From assembly GCA_037576215.1 (NCBI GenBank), contig JBANDB010000019.1:1557501-1621500 (forward strand): 64,000 nucleotides of DNA, written 5' to 3'. Under the pieces are notes generated by a model, which searched no databases, had not been told where the DNA came from, and saw only the letters and a list, made by a program, of their open reading frames with translations. This DNA is from Armillaria gallica (taxonomy: Eukaryota; Basidiomycota; Agaricomycetes; Agaricales; Physalacriaceae). Each line of letters starts with the position of its first letter. Within the stretch, counting starts at the first letter, position 1. Made by a program: the position numbers and the translations under genes. This document shows positions 9,737 to 22,132 of this stretch, in pieces.

Positions 9737-12696
9737 ATGGCCCCGACATTACATTCACAAGACGACAGCAAGGCTTTGGACACCAATTTGGGTGATAGCA
9801 GTTGATCCTCACTGCGAGTACCGGGAGAAGTGCAGCAGCCTAGGATCATCAAGTCCGCAAAGCGACCAGAGAAGGCTGCAACGACAATGACAGGTAATCT
9901 TACGTTTGGTGTGAGGCCCACTGCCGAACACGACCGACTATACGAAGGATGAGTATTCATACCACCTGATATCATTGGTAGTGACCGCGATGGATCGTTT
10001 TCATTCAAGGAACCAAATGTGGCAAGGGAGGGCCTCAATGACTTTGAGGGCCTGCACCCCGACGAACATCTACTGCATGCACGGCAGCACGATGACACAC
10101 ATACAGCGGTGCCTGACCTGACCCCCAAAGTGCCGGTCACATCAGATAAATTGTTTGGGGAAGGGTACATTCCCGTTTCGGGATTTCAACCCCATACTGC
10201 GTTTAGTAGCATATGAGGAACCCCTTTGGGGCGAAGATCCCCGACATACCTTGGAGACAAGGATTGATGGACCATATTAGGTCACCACCACGCCCAAGGA
10301 GCACAGATAACTTAGCTTCACCCATACCATTGGACAAACCCAGACCCCAACCAGTACTGGTAGAGACGACACCCAAGCCAGAGACAGCACCCAAGCCCAC
10401 TGTCCAGTTAGATGAAGGAGAATCCTTCCGACCTGGATCCCGACCAACATCCATTAAGGGTGATAGGGATTTGGAAGACAAGAAACGTGAGTACGCGTGT
10501 AAGACTATTCTGGAATTCTTAAAGGACGAAGACCGCGTCAAACAGTCTACGAGGGACCAATTGATGATGTTGTCACCTACACAGATGATGCTCGTGCAAG
10601 AGACGGCACATGCCAATACAACTAACATGTTTGCACGACTAGGATTTAAGGATATTGATCGCTTATCAAATGAATATGTCCGTCAATATAATGTGGAGGT
10701 TACCACATTGCTGATGGGGCATGATATTTGCTGGTCTACGGAAGAAGACCTGAGTGACGAAGAAGGAATGGGAGACCGTCCATATGAAGTAATGTCATTC
10801 CAAGAACAGCATGCCCAAATCGCAAAATGAATAAATAAGGGCAAGACACCGTTGTCTGAAAAACCATTGGATGAGGATATTGTCCCGAAGCCTAAGATAC
10901 CTGTCGACCGTAACCCAGGGGTCATCAAGGAAGAGGAAAGGGGAAATGTGAGATCACAGTCACCTAGGATGACACGTGAACCACCTGCCATGCCCAAACC
11001 AGATGAGGTTGACATCAATGAGTTGAAGAATAGGATTGCTCTTCAGAGAATACGTCTCAGCCAGCTACGTGACCACATTACACCCTCGGTACCAGATCAG
11101 GGTATCATATTTGATGAAAATAACAATGCTTCGCTACGTCCAGATGCAATACATGCTGCTCCGCCTGAGCCTAAGGCACAGCCAATGGTTGTGGCCACAA
11201 TGGCAACGGGAAACACTGGAGGTAGTGACCATAATGACGGGCGCAACTTTAGACATCACTGAGGTTCGAACGACCCTCCCAATGGCGATGGTAGCCCCAG
11301 CGATGACGACGATGGCAATCGACCACCACCGCATGACCTGTTTACCCCAATGCTCAGTTCAAGGGAAGGTTCATCCGTCCATCCTACGGGATCGGTGGAG
11401 GCAAAACTGCGCTATACTGAAAGGAAGTATCAGCAGATCATTGAGTTCATGTGTAAAAACCTGGGCAAGAGGTTAATACTCTCGGACAATGTGAAGCCCC
11501 CCAGGTTCGACGTGAAGTCAATGGGGAAATACAGTGGTACACCCTCACGAGAAAAATACTGGGAATGGATGCATAGCTTGGTATACGCCTTCAGAGCTGC
11601 CCAACTAGGTGGACCAGACCGGGATGAAGAAAGAGTTCTCATCCTGGATTCCCTATTGGAGGGAAAGGCAAAGTCGTGGCTTCATAGCAGGCTTGACCGT
11701 AACGATAAAGTGTATCCCACTTTTATCAAAGTTCTGATCGAACTGTATGCTCGATTCATACATGAGTCGGCCCTACAAGAAGCGAGGGAGGCTTTCCGGT
11801 GAGCAAACTGGGAAGATACTGATGAAACGGTACAGGGATGGCGTAATCACCTACAACAATTGGTGGACGACATGGATATTCCCTCCAATGAGTATTCACT
11901 GAAAGATAAATTCATGGGCAAGTTGCCAGTGGCGATAAGATCGCGAGTGTTCGTGGATAAATTGTCTATGGAGTACAATACACTTGACGAACTTTGTAAT
12001 GGTGCCCTAGACCCGGAACATGCTATACAAGCGGAACGCAGGTTCTCAAAATCTCCCCGCACAACAAAAGAGGCGGATAGTAGGAACGAGGCCAAGACTA
12101 AACCATTCCTGTACTCCCAGAGGCAGGGAGCAAACATACAGTTTTGACGAGAAAACCATTTCAAGGGGAGCCCACTAACCCCAGTACCTGAGAAACGACA
12201 CGAGAAGGAGGCTGCTGATAAGCCTACCTGACAAACAGATCGGAATAACGGTGGCAAGGGTGGTGAACGAGGCCAGACAAAAATGGGGCTTATATGCTTT
12301 CGGTGCGGACTGCAAGGTCACATAGCGTCCAGTCCCGACTGTCCAGAGAACGGTAAGAAACCATCTTATGCGCAGATTCGTGCTGCCCACAGCATCATAC
12401 TTGATGCAATGTCCGAGGCAGTAGGAGCAGAAGAGCATCCCTCGTCTACCAGATCCATCCTAGGAGAGGATGAGAATGCTAGCGATGGGGAGCAGGTATT
12501 TGACCATGCAGAATTTGAAGTCTATGATGTAGACAACGATGGCGACTGTGACAGTTCCGAGGGCGAACGCATGAACCGGATGGATAACCGATGGGAGGAC
12601 CCCCCATGCTGAGAAGTCATCGTAGAATCGGATTCAGACTCTGAAGACGAAGTGGTGTATGGGAACCCAACCACTGAAGCAAAGGAAGACATGTGA
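9737..12696 (+). pseudogene. gag region of the chromovirus (multiple TGA stops)
   Basis: A first frame runs from ATG 9737 with TGA at 9803 and 9950 to a TGA at 10214. An ATG at 10213 overlaps that stop as ATGA and opens the main gag-pol frame. The main frame then has TGA at 10828, 11260, 11800, 12145, 12229, 12610 and 12694, and no TAA or TAG. The N-terminal part is Pro-rich and charged. The capsid-like core lies at about 11400-12140 (for example REAFR before the 11800 stop, then DTDETVQGWRNHLQQL). A zinc knuckle at 12295-12342 reads CFRCGLQGHIASSPDC, a CX2CX4HX6C spacing rather than the usual CX2CX4HX4C. Gag would form the particle and bind element RNA. CGA codons changed to TGA by C-to-T mutation explain the stops most simply. 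Confidence 0.85.
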
Positions 12697-15600
12697 ATGA
12701 TTCCACTGTTCGAGTTTGGTGGTGACTTCACCGGGATAATAAAGAAGTTGAGCATGGACGTTCGCGTTGCTATGTCCCCAATGTACCAGCCGACCACAGA
12801 GCAGATGAATGTGATGACAGAGATGGCTGAGATTGTACCGCAACAGGGACAGGTGCAGCTAAGGGTGCACAAAGAGGTGGTGGACCGACCAGTGCCAAAG
12901 GATAAGAGATGCTTGGTGACGAACCTGAAGATAAATGGGCTTGAGGCTGTCACACTGTGGGACAGCGGAAGCACCTTGACTGCGATGTCGCTGGCTTTTG
13001 CTGATATATCCAAAGCATTAGTCGCACGGCTGAGGAACCCGGTCATCCTGCAATTGGGAACTGTGGGTAGCCATGCCAGGATCAACTTTGGAATGACGTT
13101 GAATATAGAAACCGAAGGATACAGTGGTCCCGAATATTTCGATGTCATCAATATTGATAAGTACGACGTGATTATGGGTACTCCATTCATGCATCGCAAT
13201 AAGGTCACCCTCGACTTCAAGGCAAAATGTGTCTCTATCAACGGGAGACGCATCACGGGCAAAGTGCTGGATGGAGAAGAGGCAGATAAGGTTGCCCACC
13301 ATCATAGGATGCATGGTCCTGAACCACTGAAGAAATGACTGCAAGGAAGCGTAACTGTTGAAGAAGTTGAAGATGACAGGGATGATGCAGGCGCAGATAA
13401 CCAGACCGCGGATAATGCAAGAATTCTTGAAGAGTTAATGACTCCCGAGCCTCCCTCAATACCAGACCCAGGTATACCAGAGGGAAGGGGCCCTGAACCC
13501 TTTACAACACCAGACAATGGTGTGCCGAGAGAGAAAATACGGACAGAATACGCACCGCAACTGGGCGTGGAGTATTGTCAACCCACATCATCTAAGGTGA
13601 TGATCAAGGACATGGTCACCAACAAGATGGATGATGAACACTATCATGAGTTCCATACACCAGATAATTTACAAGAGCAAACAGATGCCGTACACGGGAG
13701 GCATCGGTTTTGGGATCAGCCTGTCCCCCCAACCCGTATGTATTGGTCAGGCGATGCTCGTATGCCTGTTGAGTGGAACCTGATGACCAACGATCTCTTA
13801 GGTCTAATGGCTGATCAGTTGGTGAAGGATGGTTTCGCGCCACCATATACAGGCGACGCTACACTGGGGGCTGATGAATCCATAGGGCCATACAAATTTA
13901 CAAGAGAGAGATACCCGAATCCTGAGTGCCAAAGGGAAATCCTGTGAACAATGAGAGTTGAATCCGAGATGGGTGCAGACTCAAACGTGGAGTGTATCGC
14001 AAAAATGAGGGAGGACAATGAGCTCCAGAATCACTGACACATGGTAAAGGATGTACGTCTCCCTCTGCGCAAAGGGAAGGGAAAGGCAGTGTACACTGAG
14101 TGTGACATACCCTCCCTACACGAAGGCTGGTATGAAGAATACAAAGGCTTACTTCAGGGTGTTCCTGAGGAAATGCCACCCTTTCATGAGGTGAACCATG
14201 AGATACCTCTAATCAATAATGACAAGAAATACCATTATCACCTCCCGCGATGCCTGAACTCCTTGAAGGCGGAGTTCAGCGAGAAGGTGGAGAAATACAC
14301 CCGAGCCGGGTGGTGGAAGTTGACATCAGCCAGTCAGGCTGCACCTATGCTATGTCTTCCCAAGAAGGACCGACACTTGCGAACGGTGGTGGATTGCAGA
14401 CAGAGGAATGAAAATACGGTGAAAGATGTGACCCCAATGCCGGATCAGGAAAATATCAGAGAAGACGTGGCCTGAGCAAAGTACAGATCGAAGATCGATC
14501 TCTTGGATGCGTACAAACAGGTCAGGATAGTATCGGAAGACGTATGGAAGACGTCATTTGCAACTATCCGAGGCACATATACCAGTGCTGTAATGCAGCA
14601 GGGCAATTGTAATGCGCCTGCCATGTTCCAGAGGTTGATGACTTCCATTTTTCAGGACGTCATAGGCATATTTATGCATGTATATATCGATGATATATTC
14701 GTATTTTCGGATACCATTGAGGAGCATCAAAGGCACCTCAGCATAATATTTGAGCGACTGAGGGAACAGACACTATACTTGAAGTGGAAAAAATGCGAGT
14801 TATATGCACGACATATTGAATGCCTCAGGTATATAATCGATGACGACGGGCTACACGCCGACGAGGACAAGCTCACAAGGATCATGGAATGGTGCACCCC
14901 TTGGTCGTATCATGATATACAATGTTTCGTGGGCCTGGTCCAATACTTGTCAGTATTTTTACCTGACATCATGGCGTATACTGGACCCCTGCTAGCTATG
15001 ACACAGAATGGGAACGTGTTTAATTGGCACCCCATCCACCAATGCTGTTTCGATATGATTAAGCTGACATGCAGCAGGACACCAATACTGCGACCGATTG
15101 ACCCACAAAATGACGAGCCTATCTGGATTGTTTGTGACACGTCGAAATCTGGTGTCGGTGCGATGTATGGACAAGGGGAATCCTGGCAGAAATGCCGCCC
15201 TGCTGGATTTATGTTAAAGAAGTTCATAGTGGCGCAGCACAATTATCGGGTGCATGAATTGGAAACACTTGCCATCCTGGAGGCATTGATGAAGTGGGAG
15301 GATAAATTGATTGGATATTGTGTCCATGTCATTACCGACCACAAAGCCTTGGAGTTTTTCAAGACACAAGTACACTTGACGGGACGACAAATGTGGTGGA
15401 TGGACTATTTGTCCCATTTTGATTTTGACATAACATATATTAAGGGAGAAAACAACAAGGTGGCGGATTGCCTTTCTCAGTACTATGAGAGTGATCGTCC
15501 AGAGGATATTCATCATGAGGTGGAGTACATTCGCGCCAACGCTCACATTGATCCCACAGGGGAGGACTTACCCCCAGATAGATTCATAGAAGTACATGAG

Positions 15601-17387
15601 AATACCGTAGAAATTTGCGCCATGCAAGAAGATACAAGGCACCAATCCTGAAGACTACAGGAAAAGATCGAGCTCCGTGATGTTGAAGCCGCAGAGATGG
15701 CCAATACTCCACACCAAGACATGCATACGGTAGAACCATCCGATGAGGGTTCTCGTCAACTGGAATCTGTGGATGATGACAAATTCACACTGGAAACACT
15801 GTTAACTGGTGGACCACACATGGACCACAGCGAAGTACAGACCGATGAATTTATGCAGAGTGTATGGACGGGATATGCCGCCGACGCATTATTCAAGTTG
15901 ATACTCGACACTCCTGGAGATTACGCCCAGTTCTCAATATGTGACGGGCTGATCTGGATGAAGAATCGACGAGGGGACGCAGTGTTGTGCGTACCGAGGG
16001 CAGCCCATGGTGAACAGTCGCTTCAGGGCATTATCCTAGACCAGGCACATCGTTCTCTGGGGCACTACAGGTTTCAACGAACCTCAGAGTGCACCCGACA
16101 CTGGTACTGGTGGCCTCGATTGGTTTCCGACGCGAAAGAGTTCTGCGCGACGTGCGATGAATGTCAGAAATGCAAAGGTAGCACAACAAAACCTACCGGT
16201 AAATTGCACTCTCTGCCGATCCCGATCAAGCCATGGGATTCTATTGGGATGGATTTTGTTGGCCCATTTCCTGAAGTATTATCAGACGACGGGTGGAAAC
16301 TCAATTACCTATGGGTGGTAGTGTGCCATATGACAAGCATGGCACACCTTATACCAGTTCACACCATGATGACAGCATGACAACTGTCAGTCATATACAT
16401 GAGGGAGGTGGTAAGGCTACACAGCCTCCCGAGCTCTATCATCAGTGATAGGCATCCTAAATTCACCTCCAAATGGTGGCGCGAATTACACCACATCATG
16501 AGGGCATGGCTGCTTATGTCAACGTCGTTCCACCCACAAACGGATGGACTTACTGAACGCATGAATAGATTGATCGGGCAAATATTTCATGCCGGCTTGC
16601 AGCCAGACCAGAAAGACTGGTTGATCAAGGTTGATCTAACTGAGTTCGTGATCAATGCTAGTATCAGCAACACCACGCATTATGCACCTTTCGAACTGAA
16701 CAATGGTCACATGCCATCAATGCTCTGAGAGCTTAGAGAGCCAGGGGAATCGTGCCTGGTATCAGGAAGTTTGCAGAAACTGCACTTTGCAACCTGGCAG
16801 ACACGCACGATGGGATCATTGAGAGTCGAGTGTTTCAAACTTATCACGTGAATAAACGTTGCGGGAACGAACCTAGGATTGTTGCTGGGGACCTGGTGTA
16901 CTTGTCCACAAAAAACTTGAACATGCCTAAGGGGAGAGCACACAAGCTATGCCCTAAATTTGTTGGACCATACAGGGTCCGTGAGGCGTTTTCCAAGACG
17001 TTGAACTATGAACTCGAGCTCCCGGCAGCCTTGCAAGCGAGGCAGATCCATCCCAGGTTCCATGTCAGCCTACTATGCCCATACCATGCTAACAATGACA
17101 TGTTATTTCCTAACCGAGCTCACCCGGAGCCCTACAACTTTGGCACTCCCGATGATGCGGAATGGTTTGTGGAAGATATCATCGGACATCGGTGGGTTGG
17201 GAAGTCGAAGCTGGAACTCCACATACGGTGGAGTTTGGGGGATACTACGTGGGAGCCGTTGGCCCATTGTGGAGAACTTGCAGCGTTAGACCATTATCTT
17301 GAAGTCATGGGAGTTAATCTTCCTCGATTGTTGCCAAAACAGAACAATACAGAAGCCAACCGCGTGGTACGGGCCACATGTGCCTGA
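12697..17387 (+). pseudogene. pol region: protease, reverse transcriptase, RNase H, integrase, chromodomain
   Basis: The frame continues from gag. An aspartic protease LWDSGSTLTAM lies at 12955-12987. Reverse transcriptase spans about 14200-14900, with YIDD at 14683-14694. RNase H spans about 15110-15490 (IVCDTSKSGVG, VHELETLAIL, VITDHKALEFF). Integrase has an HHCC finger at about 16045-16180 and a catalytic core with GMDFVGPF (16249), ISDRHPKF (16441) and HPQTDGLTERMN (16531). The chromodomain is at about 17156-17300 (WFVEDIIGHRW, LELHIRWSLGDTTWEP). Premature stops at 13336, 13945, 14035, 14473, 15649, 16378 and 16726 are all TGA; family alignment from memory places Arg at 14473, 16378 and 16726. 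A one-base frameshift between 16726 and 16752 separates the integrase core from its C-terminal part. The protein is not functional as it stands. Confidence 0.92.
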
Positions 17388-17511
17388 TGACCTTGACAGA
17401 CGTTCACCTAGTTGAAGGGGACAATCCTCTCCACGACGACGATGATGGGGGAATAAGAGGACCTACGATGAACGATGATCCCCCCCAGCACCTTGCTTTC
17501 GTACTGCGACC

Positions 17512-20500
17512 ATGGCCAGATGATTGAAAATTTTCCTCTCCCTGTCTGCAGCTTTTCTTGGAAACTTTGCGCTGAGCGACGACCTCAATGCAGGAGGTAA
17601 TTGGCCTGGGCAGCCATATTGGTTCCCCAACCCTTCTGGCGCACCTCCAGCACCTACTAGTTCGAATAACTCAACACCCGCGTTCACGTTCGGGGCATAT
17701 CCGCCCCCCCAAAACCAAAACGGCCATGCGAACTGGCCCCAACCTTATGCGTACCAACCTTTCGGCCAACCACCACCATTTGGGTTCGCGCAGGTCCCAC
17801 AGCCAATGTATTATGGTGGTTTCCCTCCACAGAGTGGACCAGAACTGGTGCAAGTAGATGCACCAGACTCAGGTGAGGATATTAGGATGGGAGTTGAATC
17901 CCCGACTCACCAATGCCCTACAGACTTGGAGATGCTGCCTGCAAGATCTAGGCACCAGCCTTCAGATACGATCCCTGGATCATCGCAAGACCACGATGCA
18001 CACAACGAACCGGCTCTGCAATGTTCTCGGTGGCGCATCCCCTCCCCTTGTTGCGATGTGCGACAGCATATGATGGAGGATATTGATGAGGGACCTGTCT
18101 CCTCCTCCCACGATCAGAAAGGCAAAGGGAAGGCATCCTGTCAGCAATTGGATTGGGATCATGAGGTGGATGACTACCACCACCGGAGGGACGAGTACAG
18201 GGAGAACAAGAGGGAAGTTGAACGAGCTTGCCGGAGAGCTGAGCGTGCCCCAATCCTGCAACACGTCTTGGATATGCAGGCTAGGGACTTGGTCAATACC
18301 AGTGACATGCACAATGACCACACCGCCAACGCACTCTGGAGCCAGCTGTCCATGAACGCCAATTTGATGCGCTGTTGTACAGAGCTGGAGAAGTTGCTCA
18401 CGAAGTGACAACTGTCCCTGGGGGGATACTCGGGACACCACAGTAAGCGCCAGCGAGATTCGCATGGCCACCAACATCAACATGAAGCACGGCATAGGAT
18501 AGATGCTGAGCTGGATGAGTTTTTGGAGATGGACGACGACTACCCCCTCCCTTGCTGGCAGTGGAACAGGGAACGCAGTCGAGGGGGATACATGGGCGGT
18601 CGTGGCAGAGAGTTCAACCAGTCTGGTCGGGGGAGGGACCCCATGCCAGGATGACTGCAGAAGCAACCGGCTGACGCAACGACGATGATGCCTAGGCAGA
18701 CTCAGAGACTGCTGATGGAAGATAAGCACGATGAAATGCTGGATTCATATGACCAGCGATGATTTGGCAATGTAATCCGGGATGAGAGAATGTCCCTCGA
18801 GGAACAGCTGGCAGATCTGTCAGCAGACCTACCAGCGATGCCACTGACAAATGGATCATACCCTTGCCTCGCTCCGGCCAACTGCTCTTTTGCGGACCTC
18901 ATGGATGGGGTAGGATTGAGTAGCAACGACAACGATGATGCACCTGAAGTAAACAAGAAACTACCCAATTCTGTTCAACATGCACGTCTGTTTGTGGAAA
19001 GGCACAAACATCATCTTCACCATCCCGGGTGACTACTGTTGTGGTTGAATACCATGTCCATGGGGCTGACTACTATGGATGAATGGGACAACTCCTTTAG
19101 AGGGATGTATGGCCCCAGATTCACTTACAACCCTCAGACGAACATCATGTATACCGACAGAGAGGCTGTCGACACCGCCCGAGCAATGGCTGAAGGCATG
19201 GAATTCCTGTTGCCACCAAACATGTCAAGGAGACCTAACCCCCGCGGTTTCCCAATGAATGTATGAGAAGTGCAAGAGACCATTAACTATATTCACACTC
19301 ATCAGTCTGGATGGCAGGCGATGTTGCGCCTCGTATGTGAGTTCCACCAAATTGCAGAGTCTGTTATCATGCGATATCGTGACCTGGCGATGCATGAAGT
19401 GCTTGAGCATTTTGAACGTGACAAGAGATTGTACGACTTGCGACAGGGTATGCCCCGCCCATATTTCATTTCCCTTGATCGACGACACCGTCGTACTGGT
19501 AATGGGTCTGTTGCCAATGGGGCTGGCCTGGTGGCGCCCACCAATGGCACACTTGATGACTGGTGCCAGTATACCGCTCACCATTTCCGCCCAGGTGGAC
19601 TAAACCCTACAGGCGGGATCATCATGGATAGGTCTTATTGTGTTAGCTACGCGAGCGTTTGGGGCATGCTCCTCCTTCAATTCCTGCATCCTATCAATGC
19701 TAAAGCATTCTATGGATGTTACCTCGCAGGCACTATCTTCCACCCAAGGTATTACATTGACTTCATTCACCACTGGAATCATGAGCACACGAATGAGCTC
19801 CCGATATCTGTTGCGTCAGGTGCACCGACTCTACAACAAATGGTTTTCAATGGTGCAGGTGAAAATCTGTCCGAGCTTGATGTCATTTGCCATCTCGCAG
19901 CATGTGCTATCACTCAAGAGATGCTTGACAACACATACCCTTGGGCTCTTGCCTGGATTGATCAGCATAACACGGTCCACTTCCGGGATGCGAATGTACA
20001 ACTAGAGATAAAACAGCAACACCGTCTCATGCAGTACGGAGAACCCGTTGTTGGTGATGACTTCAGGGGGTGGTGGTCACCGGATGATGGTGACATGCAC
20101 TGCCTACGCACACTGACGTACTACGAGAGGTATGAATACCAGCCTAGTGGCCGTATCCATACTCAGGTGAACCAATACTGGTTACTCCACAGAGAAGACA
20201 CACTATTTGCTTGGCTTAATGAGTTCCCACCATCCATCCCCACCCCCCCACCTTCAGAGCCTGACAACGCGGCCCCCATGTCCTTGGACGATGATGCGAC
20301 GGTGTTTGATGCCAACATCGCTGAGGCTGTGCCTAATGGTGCCGCCAATGATGCAAACCTGGATTCCGACATCCCGACACCTGACTTAGCACAAGGGGGT
20401 GCCAGAATGTCAGCCCAGCACACCGGGTGGGTAGGTAGGTTGGACTGTCAGGCCCGAAAAAAAAAAGTTGACCATCCTTTTGGGGGTCTAAAAATGGACT

Positions 20501-20538
20501 TTAAGCATAAAATATGGACCTTATATACTGCAAAATAA
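17512..20538 (+). pseudogene. Third ORF of the chromovirus, unknown function, ~1,000 codons
   Basis: Downstream of pol on the same strand, one frame runs from ATG 17512 to TAA 20536-20538, broken only by TGA at 17521, 18406, 18652, 18760, 19030 and 19264. The N-terminal third is rich in Pro, Gln, Asn and aromatic residues. The middle is strongly charged and probably coiled (REVERACRRAERAP near 18213). The C-terminal ~450 codons (about 19090-20440) look folded, with many Trp, His and Tyr. A run like NMSRRPNPRGFPMN near 19219 resembles uncharacterised basidiomycete proteins I remember but cannot name. There is no signal peptide or membrane anchor of an envelope protein. Its position is where env or accessory ORFs occur in other Ty3/Gypsy elements. 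It has decayed in the same TGA-only way as gag-pol, so it belonged to the element when it inserted. Confidence 0.75.
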
Positions 20539-20959
20539 GCTCTACAGTATAGAATTTCCCTCTAGACATCACATCTAGCCATGCAGATAGACAACCCAAG
20601 CACTGTCGAAATGGCCCTGCTTACTGGAACATGATGATGTCAGACTTCCTATTGAAGTAAATTTGCCGTCTGGACATAATAACGGAAAGATTGTATTCAA
20701 AATACTCTATTTCTGGCAAGGCACAAGCAAAATCATGTCAAAAGATGCCCAGATTGGGCAAGATGATGCCATAAAAATCACATGAAGGTAGGTAGGTCTG
20801 GTGCCGATGCACAAAAATATTTAATCGACCCCATGTGTTTTTCTGACATTCCAGCACCCCCTTGACTTAGCATTGGACCTGAACAACACTCATATCGCAC
20901 CTCGGCCGAGGAGCGCATGATCTTTCTCCAGACCACCGACGCGGTCTGACTGGGGGGGG
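20539..20959 (+). promoter_or_regulatory. 3' untranslated region and polypurine tract of the LTR element
   Basis: About 420 bp without a frame, ending in an eight-G run (20952-20959) directly against the 3' LTR. A purine run at this position primes plus-strand DNA synthesis in LTR retroelements. Confidence 0.7.
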
Positions 20960-21153
20960 TGTAAGAGGTGGTACACCTATTACCATCTATACATATCTAT
21001 TATTTACTCCTGTTTGGCATCGGCTTCGCTGATGCCCTTATATACCGTGCACAGCTTTAGTTACAAGTAGTCCTTTTTCTTGTAATGCTTGTAGTTAACC
21101 AATATACATTGGTCTAAGCTATGACGCATGATACGAGTCTAAGTGACCTTACA
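20960..21153 (+). repeat. 3' long terminal repeat (194 bp)
   Basis: Same length and ends as the 5' LTR. The differences occur only as TG/CA/CG variants at nine dinucleotide sites. Two CpGs (in CCGTGC and GACGCA) survive in both copies. Confidence 0.95.
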
Positions 21154-21158
21154 ATTTC
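21154..21158. repeat. Right target site duplication (ATTTC) of the LTR element
   Basis: ATTTC directly follows the 3' LTR and equals the five bases before the 5' LTR. Confidence 0.9.
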
Positions 21159-21194
21159 TGCACTCTGACTTGATATGAACAACTTTTCATAGTC

Positions 21195-22125
21195 ATGAGT
21201 CCATTCAATCCTCAGATATGGGTCGGCCAAGGAAACAGATATTCTGAAGCACCTCCAAAAGTTCGGCGTGCTGCTACAGCCACCATATCTATTCCAACTT
21301 CTGTCTACCCAAAGTTGCTACACAATGGAACTCTTCATGGGCTTACATCGATGGCAATGCCTAGCATCCAAGCGAGCTCAATGATCACCACTGAGTTCTG
21401 CAAAGAATTCTTCTCCGATAATGCTCCCTCACCAATGACCTCTGAGATCCTTACCCGTCTACGCTACCTCACATTACCATCCCTTAAAATCATCAATATC
21501 CTTCACTCCGAGCTCAGACAGGCCTGGTCCGATGGGGCAAGATCTGTGCGATACACACATCTTGCGCCTATTGATAGTGGCGAGGCTACTGTGACATACT
21601 TTCCTTTATATGTCATCAGTTACTGGAAGGAGCTGACAGAGATGAAGAATGCACATGGACATTGGCAGCATTCGAGCGACTTTGTTTTAAAATATCTCCA
21701 CTCCCAAAAAATGCCTGAGATTGAACCTGTCGCACGTCATGCATGGGAGTACATGGCAGCCTTGCCATGGAACCAATCAATGAAGGTTCTTGAAAATCAC
21801 GATGCAGGACATACCCTTTATCATATCCTTGGTGATACCTGGCTCTCAAGCTCTCAAATCAACGATCAGCTTCACCTTCTTGCCAAGGAAGCACTCGATA
21901 TTGGAGGAAGGGTGGTGAACATCCGCTATGAGGACTGCCAGTTCAGCAATATCCTGGTTGACGCATACAAGGCACGGAAGAAGAAGCCATATGGACATGT
22001 GTGGCTAGAAGGTGTGGGACAGTCTATAGCAGAGGGAAAATCACTTGCAACCATTGTGCACTTGGGCAAGGTTAACAGCATTCTGCATTGGGTTGCTCTT
22101 GTTGTCGATGGGAGCACACAGAAAA
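21195..22125 (+). pseudogene. Ulp1 protease-DDE transposase gene, 5' half (cut by Helitron)
   Basis: From ATG 21195 the frame is open into the Helitron and codes for the N-terminal part of a Ulp1/SENP-type cysteine protease. It ends at the catalytic-His strand HWVALVVDGSTQKI (about 22084-22125). The rest of the protease (catalytic Asp and Cys) and a fused DDE transposase continue, in frame, at 45801. Ulp1 peptidases process SUMO-like modifiers; in fungal transposons such domains are found with transposases, but their role there is unsettled. The start is chosen as the first ATG after an in-frame stop at 21171. A CTCTGAC...TTTTCATAG signal just upstream means the true start may be in an exon left of the retrotransposon. 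With the Helitron in place no complete protease can be made from a simple transcript. Confidence 0.85.
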
Positions 22126-22132
22126 TTCCGAG

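Larger units (their letters stand above)
9446..21153 (+). mobile_element. Ty3/Gypsy chromovirus LTR retrotransposon, 11.7 kb, decayed
   Basis: The element has two 194-bp LTRs, each starting TGTAAG and ending CTTACA, and a 5-bp ATTTC duplication. Internal order is leader, gag, protease, reverse transcriptase, RNase H, integrase, chromodomain, a large extra ORF and a G-rich polypurine tract. The order PR-RT-RH-IN plus the chromodomain places it in the chromovirus branch of Ty3/Gypsy. Its coding frames have 22 premature stops, all TGA, and at least one indel, so it cannot move by itself. The sequence after the 5' LTR is not complementary to any tRNA 3' end I recognise, so no primer binding site is called. 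It sits 41 bp upstream of the Ulp1 ORF. Confidence 0.95.

Noticed and set aside
9658..10170. 170-codon minus-strand open frame near the start of the retroelement
   Set aside because: It is antisense to the gag frame that starts at 9737. It has no family match, and the sense frame carries the element's TGA-only stop pattern.
12522..13262. 246-codon minus-strand ORF in the pol region
   Set aside because: It is a shadow of the gag-pol frame, which carries the protease DSG motif on the plus strand.
9446..20538. Reassignment of TGA to a sense codon in this organism
   Set aside because: Other genes here end in TGA in the normal way (for example 50850-50852), and the LTR differences independently show CpG decay, so CGA-to-TGA mutation is the simpler reading.
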